Translations under genes and position numbers: made by a program | Notes under the pieces: generated by a model | What the model saw: the letters and a program-made list of their open reading frames with translations, nothing else | Told to the model about the DNA's origin: nothing | Databases searched by the model: none | Shown here: positions 24,410 to 36,300 of the stretch, piece by piece | How positions within the stretch are numbered: position 1 is the stretch's first letter | Layout: the number at the start of each line of letters is the position of its first letter | NCBI GenBank assembly: GCA_028015205.1 | Contig: JAPWFG010000022.1 | Location: 1-64,000 of the forward strand | Source of the DNA: Mytilisepta virgata | Taxonomy: Eukaryota; Mollusca; Bivalvia; Mytilida; Mytilidae | Length of the DNA stretch: 64,000 bases | Reading direction: 5' to 3'

Positions 24410-24815
24410 CTAAGAGTGTTTCCAATTGACTTCGATGGGACGTGTTCGGTTCACAGCCCGTTTTTTTTAAGCAAGGATTGATTATTTGAATACCCACCAC
24501 TCAAACGGTTTATTTGCATTGGGTTTATGGCCTATTTCTTGGGGAGTGCAATATTATTTTCCACAAAATCGTACATATATCACTTGGTTTACCGTATATC
24601 AGTTGGTACCAGAAATAAATGAATTGCAGTACGCATTAGTGTCTATTTGCGATTTTCTGGAAAATAATACATTCCCAGGAAAGAAGGCAAAATCAAACTC
24701 TAAATACTTTAACTGTTTGAGCGGATTGTATTCAAATTTAGAGTACAATCAATCCTGGCTTGAAAAACGAGCTGTGAAACGAACACGTCACATCAAATCG
24801 ATTGGATAATCTCTT
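24410..24815. mobile_element. Foldback MITE with long terminal inverted repeats
   Basis: The left end (CGATGGGACGTGTTCGGTTC and ACAGCCCGTTTT) is the imperfect reverse complement of the right end (AAAACGAGCTGTGAAACGAA and CACGTCACATC) over about 80 bp. AAGCT next to both ends may be a target-site duplication. The 107-codon frame at 24486-24809 runs into the right inverted repeat and is not a gene. Confidence 0.7.
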
Positions 24816-26490
24816 TTAAGCTCACCTGACCTAAAAGGCCATGTGAGCTATTGCAATCACTTTGCATCCGTCGTCGTCAGCTTTTCACATTTCAATCTTC
24901 TCCAACACACCATGGCCAATTGACACCAAACTTGGTGGAGATGTTCATTGGATGGTCCTCTACAAACGTTATATTTTTGGTTCTAATCCAAAATTCAATA
25001 TGGCTGCCAGGGCCATTTATTCACTCTGATTGGCTGCATTGAAAAAACCTCTGATACTACAAAAAACAGTTGAATTGTTATATTACAGAAATGATCCTTA
25101 CATGGTCGTCTAAAACATTTATGTTTTTCGTGCCGATATGAAATCCAAGATGGCTGCCACCACAGTACACATTTAACATAGAATCCTTTGGGAAATACAT
25201 AAAAACATCTTGTAAGAAACCGTTTGACAAATGGAGGTAATATTATACCTGAATGAATAGGTTATGGTCCTTGACAAAATGGATGTTTTTTGGTGCTGAT
25301 CTGAAATTCAAAAACATGGCTACCATGGCCATTTATGCCCTCTAATTGGCTGAAATTTAAAAAATCTCCTCTGAAAGACAAAAGCAATTGAATTGTTGTA
25401 TTGCTGGAATGGTCCTTACATGGTCCTCTACAAAATGTATGTTTTTTGTGCCGATCTAAAATCCAAGATGGCCGCCGCCACGGGACATATTTAACATAGG
25501 ATCCTATGGGAAATACATGCAAACATCTTCTTGTCAGAAAATATTTTACAGATGAGAGTAATATTATGCCTGAATGATCAGATAATGGTCCTTAACAAAA
25601 TGTATGTTTTTGGTGCGATCCGAAATACAACATGGCTGCCAGGGTCAATTATGCACTCTGATTGGCTGAAATTTCAAAAAATATTCTTCTCTGAAACTAC
25701 AAAAGCAATTGAATCGTTACATTCCTCGAATGATCCTTACATGGTCATCTACCAACTTTATGTTTTTCATGCCAATATGAAATCCAAGATGCTTGAACCT
25801 ACAGAGCCAGTTGGAACCAAACTTGGCAAAAATGGTCCTAAAATGGTCCTCTGTCAGGATTTTGTCCGATGATCCAGAATGGCAACCAAGATGGCCGCCA
25901 CAGCCGAACTTAAGTAAACAAAGGACCCTATTGGAAAATTCATTAAAAGATCTTCTTTTCTGAAACCATTAAGCCAATTAGAACGAAACTGGGCAGAAAT
26001 GGTCCTTGGGTGGTCCTCTTTCAGAAATATGTCCGACGACTCGGAATGTCAACAAAGCTGGCCGTCACAGCTGAACTTAATTTAACATAGGACCCTTTGG
26101 GAAAATTCATTAAAAATTCTTCTGATTTGAGACCAATTGACTACTTTTATAATTGTGTCCGCTGACCTGGCCTGTCAATCAATATAGCCACCAAAGCTGA
26201 ACTTAGTTTAACAGGACACTATGGGAAAATTTAATTTGCAGTCACCATACCTTAAACTTGGCCATTTGGAATCAAACTAATAACGGCAATGATCCTCTTT
26301 CAGAATTGTGTTTGATAACCTTGAATGTCAACTAAGATGGCTTCCACACCCTAACTTTGTTTAACATTGAACCTATGGAAAAAACTAGCCAAGATAACTG
26401 CTATACTTAAATAAATTATCAGTCCTGCTGAAGGTAGACAAGTAAATCCAGGTGAGCGATACAAGCTCTTAAAGCCTCTAGTTTAATGTT
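24816..26490 (+). repeat. CTCACCTGGC-type element, longest copy
   Basis: It starts AGCTCACCTGACCTAAAAGG and ends GGTGAGCGATACAAGCTCTT and AGCCTCTAG. Internal units carry AAATCCAAGATGGCTGCCA, AACATAGGATCCTATGGGA, CTGATTGGCTGAAATTT and GGTCCTTACATGGTC. All open frames here follow the unit period. Confidence 0.75.
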
Positions 26491-27615
26491 TACCGAACTT
26501 GTAACTTATTCTGAAAGTATAAAATTTGTTTTGGACGCCCACATGTAGGGTTCGTTAAACGGGTAATATATAATTATGATTTTCAGTCTGGAAAACGTTA
26601 TAATGTACAAAAATGTCAACAATTACCTTTGGCGCGACCCAGATGTCATGGCAACAATCGTAAAATCGGCCTATAGTAACTGCTATAATCATCTTCCCGT
26701 CTATCGTTGTCACGGGGTGGACAAAGCGCATATAAGAGGCGTGATTGTCTTAAATGTTTTCAAAGAATTTGGGTTTAGATATTTTATCAATAAGTTGACT
26801 GGTACATTTACTTGAAAATCTTCTATGTCTTAATTTCTCCTAATGTTGTTATAATGAGGACACCGGAAAATGTATTTCGTCCTCTATTTTATTTCAACAA
26901 AATTTACAAAATCTTTGATCATCTTTCATTGGGTGGGATTTTAGATCTTTAATATCTCCCAGTTTCATTGGCTAGGGGGTGAGCACTTATTCTCAGTTTG
27001 GTTATATTTTTTCTCATTCCTTCTCTCAGAAAATTTTGCTTTAACGTTTAAGCGCTTCTTTTATTTTTGAGAATTCAGATTTCAACTTTGATTTGCAAAA
27101 TTTGTCTATTCCTGTCTTTTCTGAAATTTTTCATTTAAATTATCACGCGAAAGACAAGATGAGGAAAATCCGAATTGCCCCCCCCCCCCCCAAACAATCA
27201 TGAATCCAAAGATTCATTATGCTGATAAAATATAAAAAAGAATTCAGAGTGAAAAAAACAATTTCAAGCGAAAGTTGCAGTCGCTAGACAAACTATCAGA
27301 ATGGTCTGTCTTCAAAGAAAAACCAAATTTATATTTCAATATCAAGTTCTAACTTAAAATAAAATTATGATTCATACAAGCTTTGAAAGACTTGCAAAGA
27401 ATATTTCCAACTTACCGTAATACAGATATACCAATGAATCTACGAAAAAAGAAGCGAAACAAAACTCAGCAAACTATATGAAACAAAAATATCAAAATAA
27501 GTTTAGATCTGGTTTAGTTAAATCAAGAACCTAAGTTTAAATTAAACTCTATTCACGAAAGAAATTTAATCCTAGTTTAGGTAAACGTAGTTTTAAACTA
27601 AATAAACTTGGTTAA
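26491..27615. other. Stretch without assignable gene
   Basis: A 79-codon plus-strand frame at 26576-26815 is less AT-biased than its surroundings but matches no family I know. A run of C lies at about 27178-27190. Nothing else is recognised. Confidence 0.4.
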
Positions 27616-27619
27616 TTTT

Positions 27620-29315
27620 TATACGACCGCAAAATTTTTGCGGTCGTATATTGGTATGACGTTGGCATCGTCGTCGTCCGGCGTCGTCCGAAGACATTTG
27701 GTTTTCGCACTATAACTTTAGTATAAGTTAATAGAAATCTATGAAATTTAAACACAAGGTTTATGACCCCAAAAGGAAGGTTGGGATTGATTTGGGAGTT
27801 TTGGTTCGAACAGTTTAAGAAATAGGGGCCAAAAAAAGGCCCAATAAGCATTTTTCTTGGTTTTTGCACAATAAGTCTAGTATAGGTTAATAAAAATCTA
27901 TGAAATTTTAACACAAGGTTTATGACCACAAAAAGAAGGTTGGGAATGTTTTTGGGAGTTTTGGTCCCAACAGTTTAGGAATTAGGGGCTAAAAAGGGCC
28001 CAAAATAAGCATTTTTCTTGGTTTTTGTACAATAACTTTAGTATAAGTAAATAGAAATCTATGAAATTTAAACACAAGGTTTATGACCACAAAAGAAAGG
28101 TTGGGATTGATTTTGGGAGTTTTGGTCCCAACAGTTTAGGAATTAGGGGCCAAAAGGGTAAAAAATTAAACTTTGTTTGATTTGATCGAAAATTGAACTA
28201 TTGGGGTTCTTTGATCTGCTGAATCTAACTGTGTATTTAGATTCTTAATTTTTGGTCCTGTTTTCAAATTGGTCTACATTAAGGTCCAAAGGGTCCAAAA
28301 TTAAACTTAGTTTGATTTTAACAAAAATTGAATTCTTGCGGTTCTTTGATATGCTGAATCTAAACATGTACTTAGTTTTTTTATTATGGGCTCAGTTTTC
28401 AAGTTGGTCCAAATCGGGGTCAAAAATTAAACTTTGTTTGATTTCAACAAAAATTGAATATATGAGGTTCTTCGATATGCTGAATCTAACCATGTATTTA
28501 GATTTTTGATATTTTGCCCGGTTATCAAATTGGTCCACATTGAGGGTCCAAAATTGAACTTTATTTGATTTGTATATTGGAAATTTGCCAAAAACTTTAT
28601 TATTAAATTTCTGATTTATATATAAAAGCAAATAATAATGATAAGGCCAGAGATACACACCAAACAGGATGTGTAAATTATCATAATAAGTATTGTGCAA
28701 TAACAAGAAATTTTCAATTGCACAGTATTGCGCAATAGCAAGAAATCTTCAATTGCACAGTATTGTGCAATAGCAAGAAATCGTCAATTGCACAGTATTG
28801 CGCAATAGCAAGAAATCTTCAATTGCACAGTATTGTTCAATAGCAAGAAATTGATATTTGGGCCCGGTTATCAAATTGGTCCACATTGAGGTTTAAAGGG
28901 TCCAAAATTGAACTTTATTTGATTTCATCAAAAATTGAATCATCAAAAATTGAACTATTGGGGTTCTTTGATATGCCGAATCTAACCGTGTATTTAGATT
29001 CTTAATTTTTGGTCCCGTTTTCAAATTGGTCTACATTAAGGTCCAAAGGGTCCAAAATTAAACTTCTTTAAAATTTTCCATTTTAAATTGGTTATTTCTG
29101 ATTTATATATAAAAGCAAATAATACTGATATGGTTTGAATAGGTAAATTAAAATTTTTTAAGTTCTTAGACCACATTAATTCTGTGTCAGAAACCTATGC
29201 TGTGTCAATTATTTATTCACAATCCAAATTCAGTGCTGTATCAAGCTTGAATGTTGTGTCCATACTTGCCCCAACTGTTCAGGGTTCGACCTCTGCGGTC
29301 GTACCAAGCTGCGCC
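27620..29315 (+). repeat. Composite element bounded by CGACCGC/GCGGTCG motifs
   Basis: The left edge is a hairpin ACGACCGC..GCGGTCGT; the right edge has GCGGTCGTACC at about 29295. Inside are three units of about 160 bp (AACTTTAGTATAAGTTAATA, AACACAAGGTTTATGACC, GGAGTTTTGGTCCCAACAG). A second family follows, with units containing TCAAATTGGTC, GGTCCAAAATTAAACTT and GGTTCTTTGATATGCTGAA. A 35-bp minisatellite lies within. Confidence 0.75.
28695..28852 (+). repeat. 35-bp minisatellite
   Basis: Four and a half units of 35 bp contain TTGCGCAATAGCAAGAAATC and TTCAATTGCACAGTA. Each unit carries short palindromes (TTGCGCAA or a near form, and CAATTG). Confidence 0.9.
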
Positions 29316-29544
29316 CAGCGGGGAATTTTATTTAAAACTAAGTTTAAATTTAAACTTTGATAACGAAAATAAAAACAACCGGCCCAGAACCGCATTTCAT
29401 TGTGACGGTCTGTTTATGGCACATCTAGACACTAAATTCAAAGCTGCTAGTAAATGCTCTAATGTAATGCTAATTAGTGTAATTCGGGTGAACGTAACAG
29501 TGTTATTTAAAATTAAATCTTGAAGCTGACTTCCAACTATAAGA

Positions 29545-30600
29545 AACAAGAGGCTCTCAAGAGCCTATATCGCTCACATGGATTTATTTTGTCCACCTTG
29601 AGCATGACTAAAGTTTAAGTGTAGCAGTCGATGTGGCTAGTTTTCTCATAAGGTCCTATGCTAAACTAAGTTTTGTTTTGGTGTCAGTCGGGGTCGTCGA
29701 GCATAATTCTGAAAGAGAACAATCTAAGGACCACTGCTGCCAGGTATGGTTCAAATTGGTCAAGTAGTTTCAAACAGGTCCTATGTTAAAGTAATGTGGC
29801 AGCCATCTTGGTTGACAGTCTGGGTATTCAGACACATTTCTGAAACAAAACCAAGTAAGGACCATTGCTTCCAAAGCTGGTTCCAATTGCCCCTGTGGAT
29901 TCAAACAAGAAGATTTTTGAATGAATTTTCCAAAAAGATCCTATGTTAAACCAAGTTCAACTGTGGTGGCCTACTTGGTTGACAATCTGGGTCATTGAAA
30001 ATAGTTCTTAAAGAGGGACATCTGAGGCACATTGCTGGCAAGTCTGGTTCCAATTGGTCAAGTGGTTCCAGACAAGGAGATTTTTCAATGAATGTTCCCA
30101 TAGTGCCCTATGTTAAACTAAGTTCGACTGTGGCAGCCATCTTGATTGACAGTCCGTATCATCACATATAACTCTTAGAGAGGACCATCTAAAGACCATT
30201 GCTGCCAAGTCTGGTTCCAATTGGCTCATTGGTTTCAGACAAGAAGATGTTTTTAAAGCTGTGGCAGCCATCTAGGTTAACAGTACGGATCATCGGACAT
30301 AAATCTGAAGGAGATCCTTATAAGGACCATTACTGCGAAGTCTGGTTCCAATTCGCCATGTAGTCTCATAGAAGATTTTTGAAATTCATCCCCCCTTTTT
30401 TATATTTTTAATAACAGCGGCCATGTCGATTGGACGTAGGGGGATGCCGGACATAAATTTGGAAGGGACCACCCATGGACCATTCCACCAAAGTTTGGTC
30501 CCATTTGGCCCAGAGATTTCAGAGGAAAGATGATGACATACGACAGACGCCAAGTGATGGAAATAGCTCACTTGGCCTTTTAAACCAGCTGAGCTAAAAC
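29545..30600 (-). repeat. CTCACCTGGC-type element, inverted
   Basis: Read on the minus strand it starts AAAAGGCCAAGTGAGCTATT and ends with the palindrome AGGCTCTTGAGAGCCT and CTTGTTT. Units contain CCAAGATGGCTGCCAC and TTTAACATAGGAC. It is inverted relative to the copy at 24816-26490. Confidence 0.75.
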
Positions 30601-32380
30601 ATGTCAATCCAAAGTTTCTAATCAGAAAACTTGATATTTGTTTTCCGTCCGATAGAAATGTATTCAAAGAAAAGCTGCATATGTTTCACCCATCCTTTTA
30701 CTGACGGTAAGGTACTTGTAATGTTGTTTTTATTTCAACAAAAGCAGAGGTTTAAATGCTCAAAGTAATTTGTTCAATTACAAATATGAATATTTCTCGG
30801 ACACGGATTTTAAATTCGCGAAGAGGTGCTATACATAAGGCTCAGTACAATTATCTACAAGTATGGTTCCCTCCTTCCTTAGGAGAAATGATGTTAAATC
30901 TACTAGGATTCGTGATCTTAAATAGACGGTGCGGGACAATAGAGAATGACATAAGACACTCGTTAAATTATGTAACGCAGAGTCCCTTTTTTCTTTATTT
31001 CAGTCAAAATAATTCCCAAATTAATTAAAATGTAATTTTCAGGGTAAATAAGTAATTTTTTGGTGCCAGTTTTAATTACATGATATATCTTTGGAAAATC
31101 TGTGAATGCTTGCCGCTAATGAAAGTTTTATATTTAGGAATGTTTTCGAAACATTTGAGTACGGTAACCTCTAAACAGTTTATATCTACCATATATCTTT
31201 TATATCAACATTACATAACTTTTTTAACATTTCACAATGATTTGTACGTATCTCACGGCTTTTATTCTAGCAGATTCAAACCTTCCCTAGATATCACTTG
31301 GGAACAAATCCATTACAGACAAATATGGGTACATGTACTCCATTTGTAGCCCAACCATTTGTTTCTAATGCATAAAAAATGTATAAATTTAAATTTTGAC
31401 GATATGCTGAACAATTTCAAAATGTATATGTGATATAACAATGAGAAAAGTACATGGTGTATGTCTGTAACCCATTTAGATGATCACAAAGTTTAAAAAA
31501 TCTGTTTCGACCAAATTTGGCTATACAAGAATGAAAATTATAAGCCTCGCAGTTTCAAAATGAAAATTTATTTATCTACAAATGTTGTTCAATATTGATG
31601 TGACCCGATTTTCATATGAAAACAACTTCAACTCAAACCTTCACATGAGGCGGGATGGACGTAAGGATGGTCCAACAAACGGAAGCACAGACCGCAAATC
31701 TATACTTTCCGTAACTTTCGTTGGCAGTACATGTTAGAAACAAAATAATTGGTCTGCAAGGTGAACAGCTCGGCCTAATAGTAATCGGAAACGCGTTAGC
31801 GTTCTGCTAACGATGTCATGAGGTTGTACAAATATTCATCAAAATTAGTACCTTATTGTAAGTTTCAACACCCGATACAAGTCGAGCAAGGTGACCCCAA
31901 CATATTGTTATATCATCTGAAATATGTGCCAATATTAGTTTTTCACGAAAATGTAGGATAAATATCGATGATTGTTACAGACTTCGATCGTCATTTTTGG
32001 ATATTCGATCTTTCCCTATTCTATATTACTAATTAAAGAGACTCGAACTTGTGTGTTGATTCTTCTTCTTTCGAGTAGAATCAATGAATATGCTTTTTAA
32101 TATAAATGATGAACGCAATAGATAATTTCGAACCCGCAATTTCGGGGTTGTGATCTATGTAAAAAGTACGATTCAGAACGTGTTTTAAAGGGCTATAGCA
32201 ACCAAAAAAAATCGCTTGTTTTTTTCATGTTTTTATTTCATATTCCAATGTATAACGCTTATATTAGCTTCACATACTGACAAAAACTGTGGGATACTTT
32301 CAATTTCTTCCACCAAACCTTATAGAAGAAATGAGCCAATCTAAAAGGAATATCGCAACTGTAGACCACCATCCATTCAA
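30601..32380. other. Stretch without assignable gene
   Basis: Frames of 89-90 codons at 30756-31028 and 31080-31349 have no recognised motif or splice context. Nothing else is identified. Confidence 0.4.
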
Positions 32381-32384
32381 GATT

Positions 32385-32650
32385 GGAGGCCAAGTTCGAT
32401 TATGACCCTTTTCACTTTAACCACTCCGGAGTTAAGGTCTTTGATAAATTGGGAAATGACACTTTTTGTCGATTCCATGCAATAACAAATTAACCGATCA
32501 AGCAATTCTTTTCAAATTATATTATGTTGTTCCCGATGATAAAATGGAGGTCAAGTTCGATATTGACCATTTTCATTTTACCGCTCTGGAATTACGGTCC
32601 TTGATTAAATTGGAAACTGACAGGTTTTGTCGTTTACGTATATAACAAAC
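32385..32650 (+). repeat. Two-unit tandem repeat (~150 bp)
   Basis: The segments GGAGGCCAAGTTCGATTATG and ATGGAGGTCAAGTTCGATAT each begin a unit continuing ACC.TTTTCA.TTTA, ACGGTC.TTGAT.AATT and TTTTGTCG. The two are about 80% alike by eye. Confidence 0.65.
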
Positions 32651-33307
32651 ATATTGTACAACATATGTTTCTTTAATAGCTCTTATCGGGTACACTGGAG
32701 ACCTAAAGTTTTAAAAGTAAAAAAAAACAAAAAACAAAAACAAAAAACAAAAAAAAAAAAAAACAACGGAAAAAAAACTACCTACCTGTTATAGTCAAGG
32801 TTTGAATATATGTCGCTTCAGTGGTCAGGTCAATTTATGTGTCTTACTATACATGGTTGGTCAGCTTTGTTGTGGAAACTCCTCTCAGAGGAATATGTCT
32901 TTCGGACATTTGTTGCATCTCTTTAAACTCATGTGCCGATCGGGTTATTACGGTGTACCCCTTGCAAACATAGTTTTAAGATTTGTTGGAGTCAGTCTGT
33001 CCATACGTCTTCGTCCGTTTCACATATTCAAGGACTTTTCTCACAGCTCAAGCCGGTAGAGGACAGTGTATTTCCCAGCAATTAATAAGTAGTAACGCAA
33101 CTGTATTTGGTTCGTATATACCATTTAGCACGGCTGTCTGATATATGTCACCCGATCTTGACCTCACTTCAACTAAACAGGAGGCAGGCGAGGCATTTTT
33201 GTTGTTGCTTATCTTTGATTTCAGTTTTGGAGTGGTCATTTACTTCATAAATATAACCTACTAGGAAATTGTAAAGTGACTGATGTTTATTTTGAATAAT
33301 ATTTTAG

Positions 33308-33376
33308 GACGATCCCCAGAGGATGCATGTGGAACAATACCATATGATATCAGTACGTCGGATAGTACAGATGAAG
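33308..33376 (+). CDS. Copy B exon upstream of the microexons
   Basis: The acceptor ATTTTAG and donor GAAG|GTAATAATA bound 69 nt, phase 1 at both ends. It encodes RSPEDACGTIPYDISTSD and TDE, a Ser/Thr/Asp-rich stretch with no known domain. Its phase matches both the proposed first exon and every microexon. It has no counterpart in the visible part of copy A. Confidence 0.6.
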
Positions 33377-36300
33377 GTAATAATAATATATCAAAGTTTA
33401 ATGTAAGTAATTTGGTATCGCCCTTTGGCAAGAAGCCTCAACATTAACCAAAATCAACAATGCAAAAATAGCTACAGGTCCATTCCTCGTTTTACCGGAT
33501 TTCCAACATTTTGATCTCGAGCACTGCTGATGAGTTGTCAGTGAACGAAATGGCTATACAGTGCATCAAATTTATTCAGTATTTTTGTGATACATTTTAT
33601 TTGCATATGCTCAAACCTTTTCATGTAAGTGACCCACAGGAGAGCATGCTGTAGATCTGTGGTGACAGGCCATAAATATTTGAACTATGTCCAGTACACG
33701 ATGTTGTGTCGATATCGTCCACATCGTTGTATAGTCTTCATTACATTTCAACATCATCGACATCGCCGACATCGCGATGTTGACAACATTGTAACGACAT
33801 CGTTCACATCGATATATAGTCTTCATAGCATGTTTACATCGTCGACATCGCCGACATCGCAATGTTGACAATATCGTGTCGACATCGACGACATCGCGTC
33901 AGCATCGATGACATCGCGATGTTGTCAACATTGTGTCGACATCGTTCACATCGTTGTATAGTCTTCATTACATATATACATCGTCGACATCGTCGACATC
34001 GCAATGTTGGCAATATCGTGTCGACATCGACGACATCGCGATGTTAACAACATCGCGTCAGCATCGATGACATCGCGATGTTGTCAACATTGTGTCGACA
34101 TCGTTCACATCGTTGTATAGTCTTCATTACATGTATACATCGTCGACATCGCCGACATCGCGATGTTGTCAACATTGTGTCGACATAGTTGTGTAGTCTT
34201 CATGACAGCATAGTGTCGGCATCGTTCACATCAATATACAGTATTTATTGCATGTCAAAATCTTCGACATTGACGACATCAAGATGTGGTAGTGGACATC
34301 GTCCAAATCGATATATAGTCGTATATCCAGAGGTAGCGATATGTAGACGTTCCTGTACAATGCCTTTTAAATTGTATGGAAGGATTTTCATTGCAAGTAA
34401 ATAACTGAAAACTGATTAAGAACATCCAACCTAATATTTCAGAGTATCTTGATTTCATTTCGAAACTGTACATTAAACTCCTGTGTTGACATGAAACGAT
34501 TTTAGTTATTCTCTCAATATTGTAAATGCATCGTTAGACAAGAAAACGATTATTATTAAGTGGCAACTAATCACAATGAAATTAATGATAATGCCCGAAA
34601 CACGGATTCCATAAGAATAAATTTGGGCGCTTCAATGGAGTAAGCAGTTAACGTTTCCTAGCAAGAAACGTGTCATGTTCCTCATCGTAAAGCATATTTA
34701 TGGATGGCTTTACAACCGTTCATTTGCATTGTAATTTAGGTATATACAATACATGTGCATTGTCGAAGCATGTATGTGCACGAGGCTTAGAAACACGGGC
34801 AACTGCGAGGCTCTGTCGAGCTTTTTTCCGCCAAACACATATGTTACCTAAATGCGTTGATAATCCATACGTATTGTGTTTATCCTGTAATTTAAATTCA
34901 TTATTGTTTCATTTCCTACCAAAATGAAGTGAAATAACATCAAATTAGTGAGAATTATATTAAAAAAAAATCCCGTGACGCGCCCCGATATTCGGCAATG
35001 GGCGTGGCTAACATAACTGATTAATATCAAAAACGATATTGGTCAGGCTGTATTGGTCAGCTAGAGCTGTCATTGCAGGATAAATATATAATACATGGTC
35101 ATTGTCGGAAAATATAAAATTTATTTGTGCGAGCTTTAGAAACATGACAAAAGGCGAGCCTTGGCGAGCTTTTTTCGCATATTTTGTAGCGAGCACAAAT
35201 AAATTTTATATTTTCCGACAATGACCATGTATTGTCTTTTTCCTGCAATGTAAAAATAGCTACTTTATCAGTAAACATGCGTTAAAATTTCAATTTAAAA
35301 TCATCGCGTAAAACGCGGGAAATGTCGTGACGTGAACTGGTATACAACTACTTTGCCTTTGCTCTGTAACGTCAAAAGGTACCAGAAACTTTATTAGGTC
35401 AATGACCTAATACGACTCAATGTTATTCTACCCCCTTTATAAGGTCGCAAAAAGGCGTAATTGCAGGATAAAAGTATTCATTAGATAATATCCAAAACTG
35501 AGATTGTTACTGCCTGACAATACCTTGATCAATTACAACAGATAAATACCGGCGAATTCAAGACAACGCGTTAATTGTAGTAAGTAAGACATAGATATAA
35601 AGAAACTGACTGTTATTATCATCAAGAAAGTTATACAAAAACACGTTAAAATTGCACTAATGCATTTACAATATACAGTATCATACATGTATGTTTCAAG
35701 CTTTATGTTTGTATGTTTTCTTCAGTTGGAAACTATTTGTTCATTATCGTCTCTAACTTTTATATTCTTCGCTGGTGGTGCATTTTCCTGATTCTCCATA
35801 GAGTTTACATAATCGTCAAACGTTATTCCGATGTCGGCGATGTGAACAAGGTAAATACTGGACAAAACGATGTCGTCAATGTTGGACCGATATCGTGACG
35901 ACATTGCCGACATCGCGATGTCGGCAATGTGAACAGGTAAACACTGGAGAAAACGATGTCGTCAATGTTCGACCGATATCGTGACGACATTGCCAACATC
36001 GCGATGTCGGCGATGTGAACAAGGTAAATACTGGACAAAACGATGTCGTCAATGTTGGACCGATATCGTGACGACATTGCCAACATCGCGATGTCGGCAA
36101 TGTGAACAGGTAAACACTGGAGAAAACGATGTCGTCAATGTTGAACCGATATCGCGACGACATTGCCAACATCGCGATGTCGGCGATGTGAACAAGGCAA
36201 ATACTGGACAAAACGATGTCGTCAATAATGGACCGATATTGTGACGACATTGCTAACATCGCGATGTCGGCGATGTGAACGAGGTAAACACTGGACAAAA

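Noticed and set aside
24486..24809. 107-codon plus-strand frame
   Set aside because: It runs through the body and right inverted repeat of a MITE.
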